Assembly (NCBI GenBank): GCA_035690425.1
Contig: DASSKO010000184.1
Span: forward strand, 1 to 22,678
DNA: 22,678 nt
Direction: 5' to 3'
DNA from: DASSKO01 sp035690425
GTDB taxonomy: Bacteria > Actinomycetota > Actinomycetes > Propionibacteriales > Nocardioidaceae
Part shown: in pieces, positions 13,587-22,678 of the stretch
How the letters are laid out: every line of letters begins with the position of its first letter
Numbering within the stretch: the first letter of the stretch is position 1
Made by a program: the position numbers and the translations under genes
The notes under the pieces: generated by a model
Seen by the model: the letters and a program-made list of their open reading frames with translations, nothing else
Told to the model about the DNA's origin: nothing
Database searches by the model: none

Positions 13587-14483
13587 ATGCATCTCGGACT
13601 GGTAGGCCTGGGCAGGATGGGCGGCAACATGCGCGAACGGCTGCGCCGTGCCGGCCACACCGTCACTGGCTTCGACCGCAATCCCGACGCCAGCGACGTC
13701 GACAGCCTGGCCGCGATGGTCGATGCGCTGCCGTCGCCCAAGGTGGTGTGGGTGATGGTGCCCGCCGGGACCGCGACCCAGAGCACCATCGACGAGCTCG
13801 GCGACCTGCTCGGTGCGGGCGACGTCGTGGTCGACGGCGGCAACTCGCGCTGGACCGATGACGAGAAGCACGCCGAGGAGCTTGCGGCCAAGGGTGTCGG
13901 CTTCGTCGACTGCGGAGTCTCCGGCGGTGTCTGGGGGCTGCAGAACGGCTACGCGCTGATGTGCGGGGGCGAGGAGGCCGACGTCGCCAAGGTCCAGGAG
14001 GCCTTCGACGCGCTCAAGCCCGAGGGCGCGTTCGGCTTCGTGCACGCCGGCAAGGTCGGCGCGGGCCACTTCTCCAAGATGGTCCACAACGGCATCGAGT
14101 ACGGCCAGATGCAGGCTTACGCCGAGGGCTGGGAGCTGCTGGAGAAGGCCGAGATGGTCGACAACGTGACCGAGGTCTTCCGGTCCTGGCGCGAGGGCAC
14201 GGTCATCCGGTCCTGGTTGCTCGACCTGCTGGTCGCCGCCCTCGACGAGGACAGCCACCTCGACCAGATCGCCGGGTACGCCGCGGACTCCGGCGAGGGC
14301 CGCTGGACCGTGGAGGCGGCGATCGACCACGGCGTGCCGATGCCGGCCATCACCGCGGCACTGTTCGCCCGGTTCGTCTCCCAGCAGGACGACTCCCCGT
14401 CGATGAAGGCCGTCGCGGCGATGCGCAACCAGTTCGGCGGGCACGCGGTGAAGGCGGGTCCGCCCCCTCCCCAGGGGTCCTGA
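13587..14483 (+). CDS. gnd: 6-phosphogluconate dehydrogenase, short (decarboxylating) type
   Basis: A 298-residue member of the 6-phosphogluconate dehydrogenase family, which oxidises 6-phosphogluconate to ribulose 5-phosphate and CO2 in the pentose phosphate pathway. The Rossmann start is GLVGLGRMGGNM, followed by FDRNP after beta-2. An Asp there hints at NAD use, but this is uncertain. The substrate motif GVSGGVWGLQNGYALMCGG and the catalytic GHFSKMVHNGIEYGQMQ (Lys164, Asn168) are intact. It is far shorter than the ~470-residue E. coli enzyme and belongs to the short class. The start ATG 13587 has a GGGAAGGA stretch about 12 bp upstream. Its place between dnaN and recF is typical of actinobacterial origins. 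Confidence 0.93.
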   Translation: MHLGLVGLGRMGGNMRERLRRAGHTVTGFDRNPDASDVDSLAAMVDALPSPKVVWVMVPAGTATQSTIDELGDLLGAGDVVVDGGNSRWTDDEKHAEELAAKGVGFVDCGVSGGVWGLQNGYALMCGGEEADVAKVQEAFDALKPEGAFGFVHAGKVGAGHFSKMVHNGIEYGQMQAYAEGWELLEKAEMVDNVTEVFRSWREGTVIRSWLLDLLVAALDEDSHLDQIAGYAADSGEGRWTVEAAIDHGVPMPAITAALFARFVSQQDDSPSMKAVAAMRNQFGGHAVKAGPPPPQGS

Positions 14484-14506
14484 GAGCCACCGGTCGGCAG
14501 GCACCC

Positions 14507-15679
14507 GTGCACATCGCCCACCTGTCGCTGCACGACTTCCGGTCCTATGCCGAGGTCGATGTCCCGCTCCAGCCGGGCGTTACCGCGTTCGTCGGCCCCA
14601 ACGGGCAGGGCAAGACCAACCTGGTCGAGGCCGTCGACTACGTCGCGACGCTGGGGTCGCACCGAGTCGGGTCCGACACCCCGCTGGTGCGGATCGGCGC
14701 CGACCGCGCGATCGTGCGCGTCGACGCGGTCCGCGACTCCCGGCACCTGCTGGCCGAGGTCGAGATCAGCCCCGGCAAAGCCAACCGAGCCCGGATCAAC
14801 CGGTCGCCGGTCGGCCGCACCCGCGAGCTGCTCGGCCTGGTCCGCACGGTGCTGTTCTCGCCGGAGGACCTCGCGCTGGCCAAGGGCGACCCGTCGGAGC
14901 GCAGGCGCTTCCTCGACGACCTGCTGGTGGTGCGCGCACCGCGCCTGGCTGGCGTACGGCAGGACTACGACCGGGTGCTCAAGCAGCGCAACACGCTGCT
15001 GAAGACCGCCGGCGCCGCCCGGCGCGGCCAGCGGCGCGACCGCCGTGGCGGTTCCGGGTCCGAGGAGCAGGGGTCGGCGTTGGGAACGCTGGAGGTGTGG
15101 GACGACCATCTCGCGCAGGCCGGAGCCGAGCTGCTCGCCGCACGGCTGGGGCTGGTGGAGGCGATCGAGCCTTACGTCGCCGCCTGCTATGCCAAGGTCG
15201 CGGCGCAGGCGGCCAGCGGGCGGGCGCAGGCCGCACTGCGCTACAAGGCGTCGTGGGACATGCCCGACACCCCCGCACGCGACGTACTCGCGGCCGCGCT
15301 GCGAGCCGAGCTGGCCCGGCGGCGTGACGACGAGCTCGAGCGCGGGATTTCGCTGGTCGGGCCGCACCGGGACGACCTGATGTTGTCGATCGGTGACATG
15401 CCGGCCAAGGGTTATGCCAGCCATGGCGAGTCGTGGTCGTTCGCGCTGGCCCTGCGGCTGGCGGCCTACGAGCTGTTGCGCGCCGACGGTGACGACCCGG
15501 TGCTGATCCTCGACGACGTGTTCGCCGAGCTCGACGGTGACCGGCGCGACCGGCTCGCCGAGCTGGTCTCGGGCGCGGAGCAGGTGCTGGTCACTGCGGC
15601 GGTGCCGCAGGATGTGCCTGAGGTGCTCGACGGGGCGCGCTTCGACGTGGCCGAGGGGGAGGTGCGCCGTGTCCGATAG
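14507..15679 (+). CDS. recF: DNA replication and repair protein RecF
   Basis: A 390-residue SMC-like ATPase that helps load RecA at gaps. Walker A is GPNGQGKT (Lys36) within FVGPNGQGKTNLVEAV. The family block PSERRRFLDDLLV follows. The ABC-type signature region is SHGESWSFALALRLAAYELL, and Walker B is LILDDVFAELD (Asp336, Asp337). A short, charged Arg/Gly/Ser insertion (about 170-187) lies in the coiled-coil arm. The start is GTG 14507, 23 bp after gnd; the ribosome site is weak, but the N-terminus HIAHLSLHDFRSY is the expected family start. The end overlaps dciA by 11 bp. Confidence 0.96.
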   Translation: MHIAHLSLHDFRSYAEVDVPLQPGVTAFVGPNGQGKTNLVEAVDYVATLGSHRVGSDTPLVRIGADRAIVRVDAVRDSRHLLAEVEISPGKANRARINRSPVGRTRELLGLVRTVLFSPEDLALAKGDPSERRRFLDDLLVVRAPRLAGVRQDYDRVLKQRNTLLKTAGAARRGQRRDRRGGSGSEEQGSALGTLEVWDDHLAQAGAELLAARLGLVEAIEPYVAACYAKVAAQAASGRAQAALRYKASWDMPDTPARDVLAAALRAELARRRDDELERGISLVGPHRDDLMLSIGDMPAKGYASHGESWSFALALRLAAYELLRADGDDPVLILDDVFAELDGDRRDRLAELVSGAEQVLVTAAVPQDVPEVLDGARFDVAEGEVRRVR

Positions 15680-16256
15680 CGAGCCCGACCCGGCACAGCC
15701 TGACCCGGCACAGGCCGACTCCGCTGCTTCGGGTGCCGAGCACGACGAAAGCGGTCTGCAGCTGGCCCGCGCGGTCGCCCGCTCGATGGCCGGTGGCCTG
15801 CGGCGCACTGCCGGCGCCCGCCGGACGACCTCACCGACCGAGCAGGCCCGGCGCCGCCGCGGCACCGGTGCTCGGAGCTCCGGCGCTCACCCCGACGACC
15901 GCGACCCGCAGCTGCTCGATGCGACGATCGACCGGCTGGTCAGCGAGCACGGCTGGTCGACCGACGTCGCGGTGCACGGTGTGTTCGGCCGGTGGGACAG
16001 CATCGTCGGGGCGGAGGTGGCGCAGCACTGCCATCCCGAGCGGTTCGCCGACGAGCGGCTGACGGTGCGGGCGGACTCCACCGCCTGGGCCACCCAGGTG
16101 CGCATGCTCGCCCCGACCGTCGTACGCCGGCTCAACGAGGAGCTCGGTGACGACACGGTCGCGCGAATCGAGGTGCTGGGGCCGCACCGGCCGTCGTGGA
16201 GCAAGGGCGGGCGCACCCTGCGCGATGCTCGCGGCCCCCGCGACACCTACGGCTGA
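15669..16256 (+). CDS. dciA: DciA-type helicase loader (DUF721)
   Basis: A 195-residue DciA/DUF721 protein, the ancestral bacterial loader of the replicative helicase DnaB. The N-terminal ~95 residues are a charged, probably disordered region (Asp/Glu/Pro/Gln, then Arg-rich). The DciA domain spans about 97-175: a helix ending in FGRWDSIVGAEVAQHCHPERFADERLTVRADSTAWATQVRMLAPTVVRRLNEELG, which has the KH-like fold pattern of the family. The start is GTG 15669, inside the recF end, with GGAGG 6 bp upstream (15658-15662), so translation is coupled to RecF. It lies between recF and gyrB as in mycobacteria and Streptomyces. Confidence 0.92.
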   Translation: MSDSEPDPAQPDPAQADSAASGAEHDESGLQLARAVARSMAGGLRRTAGARRTTSPTEQARRRRGTGARSSGAHPDDRDPQLLDATIDRLVSEHGWSTDVAVHGVFGRWDSIVGAEVAQHCHPERFADERLTVRADSTAWATQVRMLAPTVVRRLNEELGDDTVARIEVLGPHRPSWSKGGRTLRDARGPRDTYG

Positions 16257-16309
16257 CCCGGCCACTTCCGACCCGGCCCCGCCCCGGCTCCGCCCGCGGC
16301 CCGGCCGAA

Positions 16310-16395
16310 ATTTGGCAAGGTACCCAGCCAAGTCAGGAGTCCCCCACCGAAATTTGGCGGGGAGACTCCCCACTTGACGAGGTACCCAGCCAAAT
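16310..16395. repeat. ~86-bp imperfect palindrome upstream of gyrB
   Basis: The sequence is nearly its own reverse complement, centred on AAATTT (16350-16355). The left arm (16310-16352) and right arm (16353-16395) match over almost their whole length, with one-base gaps: ATTTGGC, GGTACC, AAGT, GGAGTC and CCCC blocks recur in order in both. Direct copies of CCGAAATTTGGC (16305-16316, 16347-16358) and AGGTACCCAGCCAA (16318-16331, 16380-16393) are a consequence. It could form a long hairpin or cruciform. It may be a dciA terminator, a supercoiling-sensitive element, or a dispersed repeat. Confidence 0.8.
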
Positions 16396-16571
16396 CCAAG
16401 GGCGGGGGAACGCGCTCAGAGGCCGATTGACGGAACGCTCCCGAGTATGGGGACCCTACGGGTGGCGCACGAGTGCCTCGCAACCGCGTTCACGGGCCGC
16501 ATGCGGACGGTTGCAGCCGCACTGTCCACAGGTTCTGACATCGCCGGCCTCGTATGCGGGCCGCGAAAGGG

Positions 16572-16577
16572 TATACT
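16572..16577 (+). promoter_or_regulatory. Candidate gyrB promoter (-10)
   Basis: TATACT is a near-perfect -10 element. No good -35 hexamer lies 16-18 bp upstream. The predicted start near 16584 gives a leader of about 80 nt to the gyrB GTG. A one-mismatch DnaA box (CTGTCCACA, 16522-16530) lies about 40 bp upstream. Lack of a -35 is common at supercoiling-regulated gyrase promoters, but that link is inference here. Confidence 0.5.
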
Positions 16578-16662
16578 GGCGAAGTCGTAGGGACCGCTCC
16601 CGCACGTCGTCATGACCCTCGCGCGGAGCGGTTCGTCATGTCAGGCGCACGGAGGTCCCCGC

Positions 16663-18774
16663 GTGGCAGGTCCGCAAGATCCAGCCCAGCAGCAGCCAGC
16701 CCAGCCACCAGCCCAGCCACCGTTGGCGCGGCTGTCCGCAGATGCTCCACCCGCCGGCTCCCCGGCGTACGACGCCAGCGCGATCCAGGTGCTCGAAGGC
16801 CTCGACGCGGTCCGCAAGCGCCCGGGCATGTACATCGGCTCCACCGGCGAGCGTGGCCTGCACCACCTGGTCTACGAGGTCGTCGACAACTCCGTCGACG
16901 AGGCACTGGCCGGGCACTGTGACCGGATCACCGTGACGCTGCTGGCCGACGGTGGCGTCCAGGTCGAGGACAACGGCCGCGGCATCCCGGTCGACGAGCA
17001 CCCGGTGGAGAAGATCCCGGCCGTCACGGTCGTGCTGACGGTGCTGCACGCGGGCGGCAAGTTCGGTGGCGGCGGCTACAAGGTCTCCGGCGGTCTGCAC
17101 GGGGTGGGTGTCTCGGTCGTCAACGCGCTGTCCGAGCGACTGCGGGTGGAGATCCGGCGCGACGGCTACCGCTGGACCCAGGAGTTCCGGCACGGTGTGC
17201 CGCAGGGCGCGCTGGAGCGCCACGAGGCGACCGACGAGACCGGGACGACTACGACGTTCTGGGCCAGCGAGGACGTCTTCGAGACCACCAACTACTCGTT
17301 CGAGACCCTCGCCGGGCGGTTCCGGGAGATGGCCTTCCTCAACAAGGGCCTCGAGATCGTCGTCCGCGACGAGCGCACCCCGGATGACCACATCGCCGAC
17401 GCGGTCGAGGACAACACCGTCAACCCGGCGGTCGACGGCGGGCCCAGCGGTGTCAAGGAGGCCCCCGACGGCGGTGTTGAGCGGCGGTTCCGCTACGAGG
17501 CCGGACTGATCGACTACGTCGAGCACCTCAACAAGTCCAAGGACGAGGTGCACCGCAGCATCATCTCCTTCGAGGCCGAGAATGCCGACGCCGGCCTCAG
17601 CCTCGAGGTGGCGATGCAGTGGAACACCTCGTTCACCGAGTCGGTGCACACCTTCGCCAACACGATCAACACCCATGAGGGCGGCACCCACGAGGAGGGC
17701 TTCCGCTCCGCGCTCACCGGCCTGGTCAACAACTGGGGCGAGGAGTGGGGGATGATCAAGAAGCGAGAGGACCGGCTCAGCGGCGACGACGTCCGCGAGG
17801 GCCTGACCGCGATCATCTCCATCAAGCTCGCCGAGCCGCAGTTCGAGGGCCAGACCAAGACCAAGCTCGGCAACACCGAGGCGAAGTCGTTCGTGCAGCG
17901 TGTGGTGTATGAGCAGCTCGGCGAGTGGTTCGAGAAGAACCCCGGCGAGGGCCGCGACATCGTCCGCAAGGGCATCTCCGCCGCGACCGCCCGGGTGGCC
18001 GCGCGCAAGGCCCGCGACCTGGCCCGCAACCGCAAAGGCCTGCTCGGCGGCGGTGGGCTCCCCGGCAAGCTCGCCGACTGTCAGTCGACCAGCCCCGAGG
18101 AGTGCGAGATCTTCGTGGTCGAGGGCAACTCCGCCGGCGGCTCGGCCAAGGGCGGACGTGATCCGCGGGTGCAGGCGATCCTGCCGATCCGCGGCAAGAT
18201 CCTCAACGTCGAGAAGGCCCGCATCGACCGGGTGCTGCAGAACCAGGAGGTGCAGGCGATCATCTCCGCCCTCGGCACCGGCGTGTACGAGGACTTCGAC
18301 ATCGAGAAGCTGCGCTACCACAAGATCGTGCTGATGGCCGACGCCGACGTCGACGGCCAGCACATCTCCACGTTGCTGCTGACCCTGCTGTTCCGCTTCA
18401 TGCGGCCGCTGATCGAGGCCGGCCACGTCTACCTCGCGCAGCCGCCGTTGTTCAAGATCAAGTGGACCAACGGACCGCACGAGCTGGCCTACTCCGACCG
18501 TGAGCTCGAGGGTCTGCTCGCGGCCGGCCGGGAGTCCGGCAAGCGGCTGGGCAAGGACGCCCCGATCCAGCGCTACAAGGGCCTGGGCGAGATGAACGAC
18601 TCCGAGCTGTGGGACACCACGATGGACCCCGCCAACCGGGTGCTCCGTCAGGTCACCCTCGACGATGCGGCCAACGCCGACGAGATCTTTACCGTGTTGA
18701 TGGGCGAGGACGTCGAGCAGCGGCGTTCGTTCATCCAGCGCAACGCCAAGGACGTCCGCTTCCTCGACATCTGA
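16663..18774 (+). CDS. gyrB: DNA gyrase subunit B
   Basis: A 703-residue ATPase subunit of DNA gyrase, which with GyrA adds negative supercoils. The N-terminal GHKL ATPase has RKRPGMYIGST, EVVDNSVDEAL and VEDNGRGIP. The transducer follows. The TOPRIM domain shows EGNSAGGSAKGGRD starting at 487 and the Mg-binding DADVDGQHI (Asp560, Asp562, Asp564). The C-terminal GLGEMN...LWDTTMDP is standard. The start is GTG 16663, with GGAGG 7 bp upstream; an in-frame ATG at 16612 lacks a ribosome site. The first ~35 residues are a Gln/Pro/Ala-rich extension. Residue 489 is Asn where the family usually has Asp (E. coli Asp426). Confidence 0.97.
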   Translation: MAGPQDPAQQQPAQPPAQPPLARLSADAPPAGSPAYDASAIQVLEGLDAVRKRPGMYIGSTGERGLHHLVYEVVDNSVDEALAGHCDRITVTLLADGGVQVEDNGRGIPVDEHPVEKIPAVTVVLTVLHAGGKFGGGGYKVSGGLHGVGVSVVNALSERLRVEIRRDGYRWTQEFRHGVPQGALERHEATDETGTTTTFWASEDVFETTNYSFETLAGRFREMAFLNKGLEIVVRDERTPDDHIADAVEDNTVNPAVDGGPSGVKEAPDGGVERRFRYEAGLIDYVEHLNKSKDEVHRSIISFEAENADAGLSLEVAMQWNTSFTESVHTFANTINTHEGGTHEEGFRSALTGLVNNWGEEWGMIKKREDRLSGDDVREGLTAIISIKLAEPQFEGQTKTKLGNTEAKSFVQRVVYEQLGEWFEKNPGEGRDIVRKGISAATARVAARKARDLARNRKGLLGGGGLPGKLADCQSTSPEECEIFVVEGNSAGGSAKGGRDPRVQAILPIRGKILNVEKARIDRVLQNQEVQAIISALGTGVYEDFDIEKLRYHKIVLMADADVDGQHISTLLLTLLFRFMRPLIEAGHVYLAQPPLFKIKWTNGPHELAYSDRELEGLLAAGRESGKRLGKDAPIQRYKGLGEMNDSELWDTTMDPANRVLRQVTLDDAANADEIFTVLMGEDVEQRRSFIQRNAKDVRFLDI

Positions 18775-18840
18775 GGCACAGCCTTGACATCTAGCGAGTA
18801 CGCCGGACATCGCAGCACCCCGACCAACTGAGGCAGACCA

Positions 18841-21454
<2,614 letters not shown>

Positions 21455-21462
<8 letters not shown>

Positions 21463-22159
21463 CCGCCGACGCGATGAGAGCGCGGCTCAGCATCGCCCCC
21501 CACCGGCAGGGCAATCCGGCCACGAGCAGACCCAGGAGCTGTCGCCGGCCGACGACCGCGGCGGGCAGGATCGCCGCACCCGGTCGCAGGGTGCGCAGAC
21601 CCGACGTAGCGGCGACGACACGCCGACGATCTCCATGACGGCTGCCTCGATGGCCGCTGCGAAGGACCGTTTCGCGCGCGACGAGAGCGGGCGCGCGGAG
21701 CGTGGTCGGGACGAGCGTGGTCGGGACGAGCGTGGTGCCGTCCAGCCGAAGTCGGCCGCTGACAAGCAGCAGACGCAGGGTGCACCGGCGCAGCGCCCGG
21801 CCAGCCGCCGGGCCCGACTGCGGCTGGTGCGGATCGACCCGTGGTCGGTGATGAAGACGGCGTTCCTGCTGTCGATCGCGTTCGGCATCATGTGCGTCGT
21901 CGCGGTATTCGTGACCTGGTCGGTGCTGGGCGCCGCCAACGTGTTCGGTTCGATCAACGCCTCGATCGAGCAGATCATCGAGGCCGACTTCTCGATCCAG
22001 GACTACATCGGGCTCGAGCGGGTGTTGCCGTTCACGATCCTGATCGCGGTCGTCGACGTGGTCCTGCTGACGGCGATCGCGACGCTGGGCGCCTTCCTCT
22101 ACAACCTCGCGGCCAGCCTGCTCGGGGGTCTCGAGGTCACGCTGGCGGAGGACAACTGA
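21455..22159 (+). CDS. DUF3566 membrane protein
   Basis: A 234-residue actinobacterial protein of unknown function that follows gyrA. The N-terminal ~115 residues are hydrophilic and probably disordered, with RGRDE repeats at about 83-94. An RRARLRLVRIDPWSVMKTAFLLSIAFGIM stretch then starts the DUF3566 domain. Two membrane helices are visible at about 133-158 and 190-217, with a soluble segment (VFGSINASIEQIIEADFSIQDYIGLERV) between them. The start ATG 21455 overlaps gyrA by 8 bp, with GGAGG 6 bp upstream inside gyrA. Homologues occupy this place in many actinobacteria; in mycobacteria the neighbour of gyrA is likewise a small membrane protein. No enzymatic motif is seen. Confidence 0.9.
21701..21736 (+). 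repeat. 15-bp tandem repeat in DUF3566 gene
   Basis: Two exact copies of CGTGGTCGGGACGAG (21701-21715, 21716-21730) and a 6-base partial third. They encode RGRDE twice within the disordered N-terminal region. Confidence 0.85.
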
Positions 22160-22208
22160 GCCGCTGTGCAGGCGGTTGTGGTGGCGTCCGGCCGGGCCGC
22201 TTGCCGGT

Positions 22209-22238
22209 TTGGGGCGCAACCCGGGCATGGGGTAATCT
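22209..22238 (+). promoter_or_regulatory. Candidate promoter for tRNA-Ile
   Basis: TTGGGG (22209-22214) and TAATCT (22233-22238) are separated by 18 bp. The -10 is good and the -35 is weak. The predicted start near 22245 is about 28 bp before the tRNA. It lies in the 113-bp gap after the DUF3566 gene. Confidence 0.4.
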
Positions 22239-22272
22239 TTCGGCTCGGTCACCACGCGCGGTGGGTGGCTGG

Positions 22273-22346
22273 GGGCCTATAGCTCAGACGGTTAGAGCGC
22301 TTCCCTGATAAGGAAGAGGTCAGAGGTTCAAGTCCTCTTAGGCCCA
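22273..22346 (+). tRNA. tRNA-Ile (GAT anticodon)
   Basis: A full cloverleaf is visible. The acceptor stem pairs GGGCCTA with TAGGCCC. The D-arm is AGCTCAGACGGTTAGAGC, the anticodon stem CTTCC/GGAAG holds loop CTGATAA with anticodon GAT, and the T-arm contains GGTTCAAGTCC. The discriminator base is A22346. The 3' CCA is not encoded (CGC follows), so it must be added after transcription. tRNA-Ile downstream of the gyrase genes is typical of actinobacterial origin regions. Confidence 0.97.
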
Positions 22347-22374
22347 CGCACTCGCACCCGAAGGGGGTACGGCA

Positions 22375-22509
22375 ATGAAGAAGCTTCTGGTCGTGGCGGC
22401 AGCCGCTGTCGGCGCGTACGTCGCGTTCAACAAGTCCAAGTCGCAGCACGCCACCCAGGACCTGTGGGCCGAAGCCACCGACAGCGTGGACAAGTCCGAG
22501 TCGCGCTGA
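22375..22509 (+). CDS. DLW-39 family small protein
   Basis: A 44-residue protein starting MKKLLVVAAAAVGAYVAF, a single hydrophobic segment (about 4-18), followed by a hydrophilic tail NKSKSQHATQDLWAEATDSV. The Asp-Leu-Trp motif at 29-31 identifies the DLW-39 family of tiny actinobacterial proteins encoded beside this tRNA pair. The start ATG 22375 has AAGGGGG 7 bp upstream. It may be a small membrane-anchored peptide; the function is unknown. It sits between tRNA-Ile and tRNA-Ala. Confidence 0.88.
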   Translation: MKKLLVVAAAAVGAYVAFNKSKSQHATQDLWAEATDSVDKSESR

Positions 22510-22513
22510 CCCC

Positions 22514-22589
22514 GGGGACGTAGCTCAACTGGCAGAGCACCGCCTTTGCAAGGCGGGGGTTGTGGGTTCGAGTCCCATCGTCTCCACCA
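22514..22589 (+). tRNA. tRNA-Ala (TGC anticodon)
   Basis: The acceptor stem pairs GGGGACG with CGTCTCC (one G-T pair). The D-arm is AGCTCAACTGGCAGAGC, the anticodon stem CCGCC/GGCGG holds loop TTTGCAA with anticodon TGC, and the T-arm contains GGTTCGAGTCC. Discriminator A22586 is followed by an encoded CCA (22587-22589), unlike the upstream tRNA-Ile. The gene begins 4 bp after the DLW-39 stop. The remaining 89 bp to the window edge show no feature. Confidence 0.97.
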
Positions 22590-22678
22590 ACCCGACCCGG
22601 CGATGACCGGATCTGAGCGCTGCTCCGCATCGGCACCGGTTCCCCTGCTGCCCAAGCGCTGAGAAGGGGCTCACGCTG

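Larger units (their letters stand above)
16257..16662. other. dciA-gyrB intergenic region
   Basis: A 406-bp non-coding gap. It starts with a pyrimidine/GC-rich stretch (16257-16304), then a large imperfect palindrome (16310-16395), a DnaA-box-like CTGTCCACA (16522-16530), a strong -10 element TATACT (16572-16577) and the gyrB leader with its ribosome site at 16651-16655. I see no convincing small gene in it. Confidence 0.7.

Noticed and set aside
14117..15865. 582-codon minus-strand frame over gnd, recF and dciA
   Set aside because: Antisense shadow; the sense genes have complete catalytic motifs.
16305..16394. CRISPR-like reading of the repeated blocks before gyrB
   Set aside because: Only two copies, arranged as one palindrome, without regular spacers or cas genes.
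16612..16662. Earlier gyrB start at ATG 16612
   Set aside because: No ribosome site; GGAGG lies 7 bp before GTG 16663.
22249..22655. Minus-strand short proteins such as DSNPQPPPCKGGALPVELRP and GLEPLTSSLSGKRSNRLSYR
   Set aside because: They are translations of the antisense strand of tRNA-Ala and tRNA-Ile, a well-known source of spurious gene calls.

Overview
The window is the chromosomal replication-origin neighbourhood of a high-GC actinobacterium. The order trxB-trxA / GNAT / aminotransferase-ddl / parB-parA-rsmG-jag-yidC-yidD-rnpA-rpmH / dnaA-dnaN-gnd-recF-dciA-gyrB-gyrA-DUF3566-tRNA-Ile-DLW39-tRNA-Ala is the actinobacterial origin layout. An aminotransferase plus a D-Ala-D-Ala ligase-like gene between the trx and par genes, and a short gnd between dnaN and recF, suggest Nocardioidaceae/Propionibacteriales. 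That taxonomic placement is an inference from gene order, not a database result. Start codons are mostly GTG (14 of 21 calls).

Left part (1-3.9 kb): the 3' end of trxB and a complete trxA. A GNAT acetyltransferase converges on trxA through a shared hairpin. A divergent two-gene operon follows: a fold-type I PLP aminotransferase and a ddl-like ATP-grasp ligase. The ddl operon converges on parB.

Middle left (3.96-9.64 kb, all minus strand, leading away from the origin): rpmH, rnpA, yidD, yidC and jag form a tightly packed cluster for ribosome, RNase P and membrane-insertion functions. rsmG, parA and parB follow. Two perfect 14-bp parS cores lie inside the first codons of rsmG and parA, so both proteins carry the peptide VSRET.

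Origin (9.64-12.38 kb): the rpmH-dnaA interval holds divergent promoters and DnaA boxes, including one perfect TGTGGACAA. dnaA itself has DnaA-box-like sequences in its domain II coding region. The 577-bp dnaA-dnaN gap is the likely oriC. It ends in an exact 15-bp-period array of CAGCAA units just before dnaN.

Right part (12.38-22.68 kb, plus strand): dnaN, gnd, recF, dciA, then a 406-bp gap with an ~86-bp imperfect palindrome, a DnaA-box-like site and a strong TATACT -10 element. gyrB, gyrA, a DUF3566 membrane protein, tRNA-Ile(GAT), a 44-residue DLW-39-type protein and tRNA-Ala(TGC) follow. Together the genes cover origin firing (DnaA, DnaN, DciA), supercoiling (GyrAB), repair (RecF) and origin segregation (ParAB/parS).

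I found no CRISPR array, insertion sequence, prophage or defence system. The most notable items are the palindrome upstream of gyrB, the 15-bp iterons at oriC, an Asn in GyrB where quinolone-sensitive enzymes usually have Asp, and an active-site His-to-Tyr change in the Ddl-like protein.
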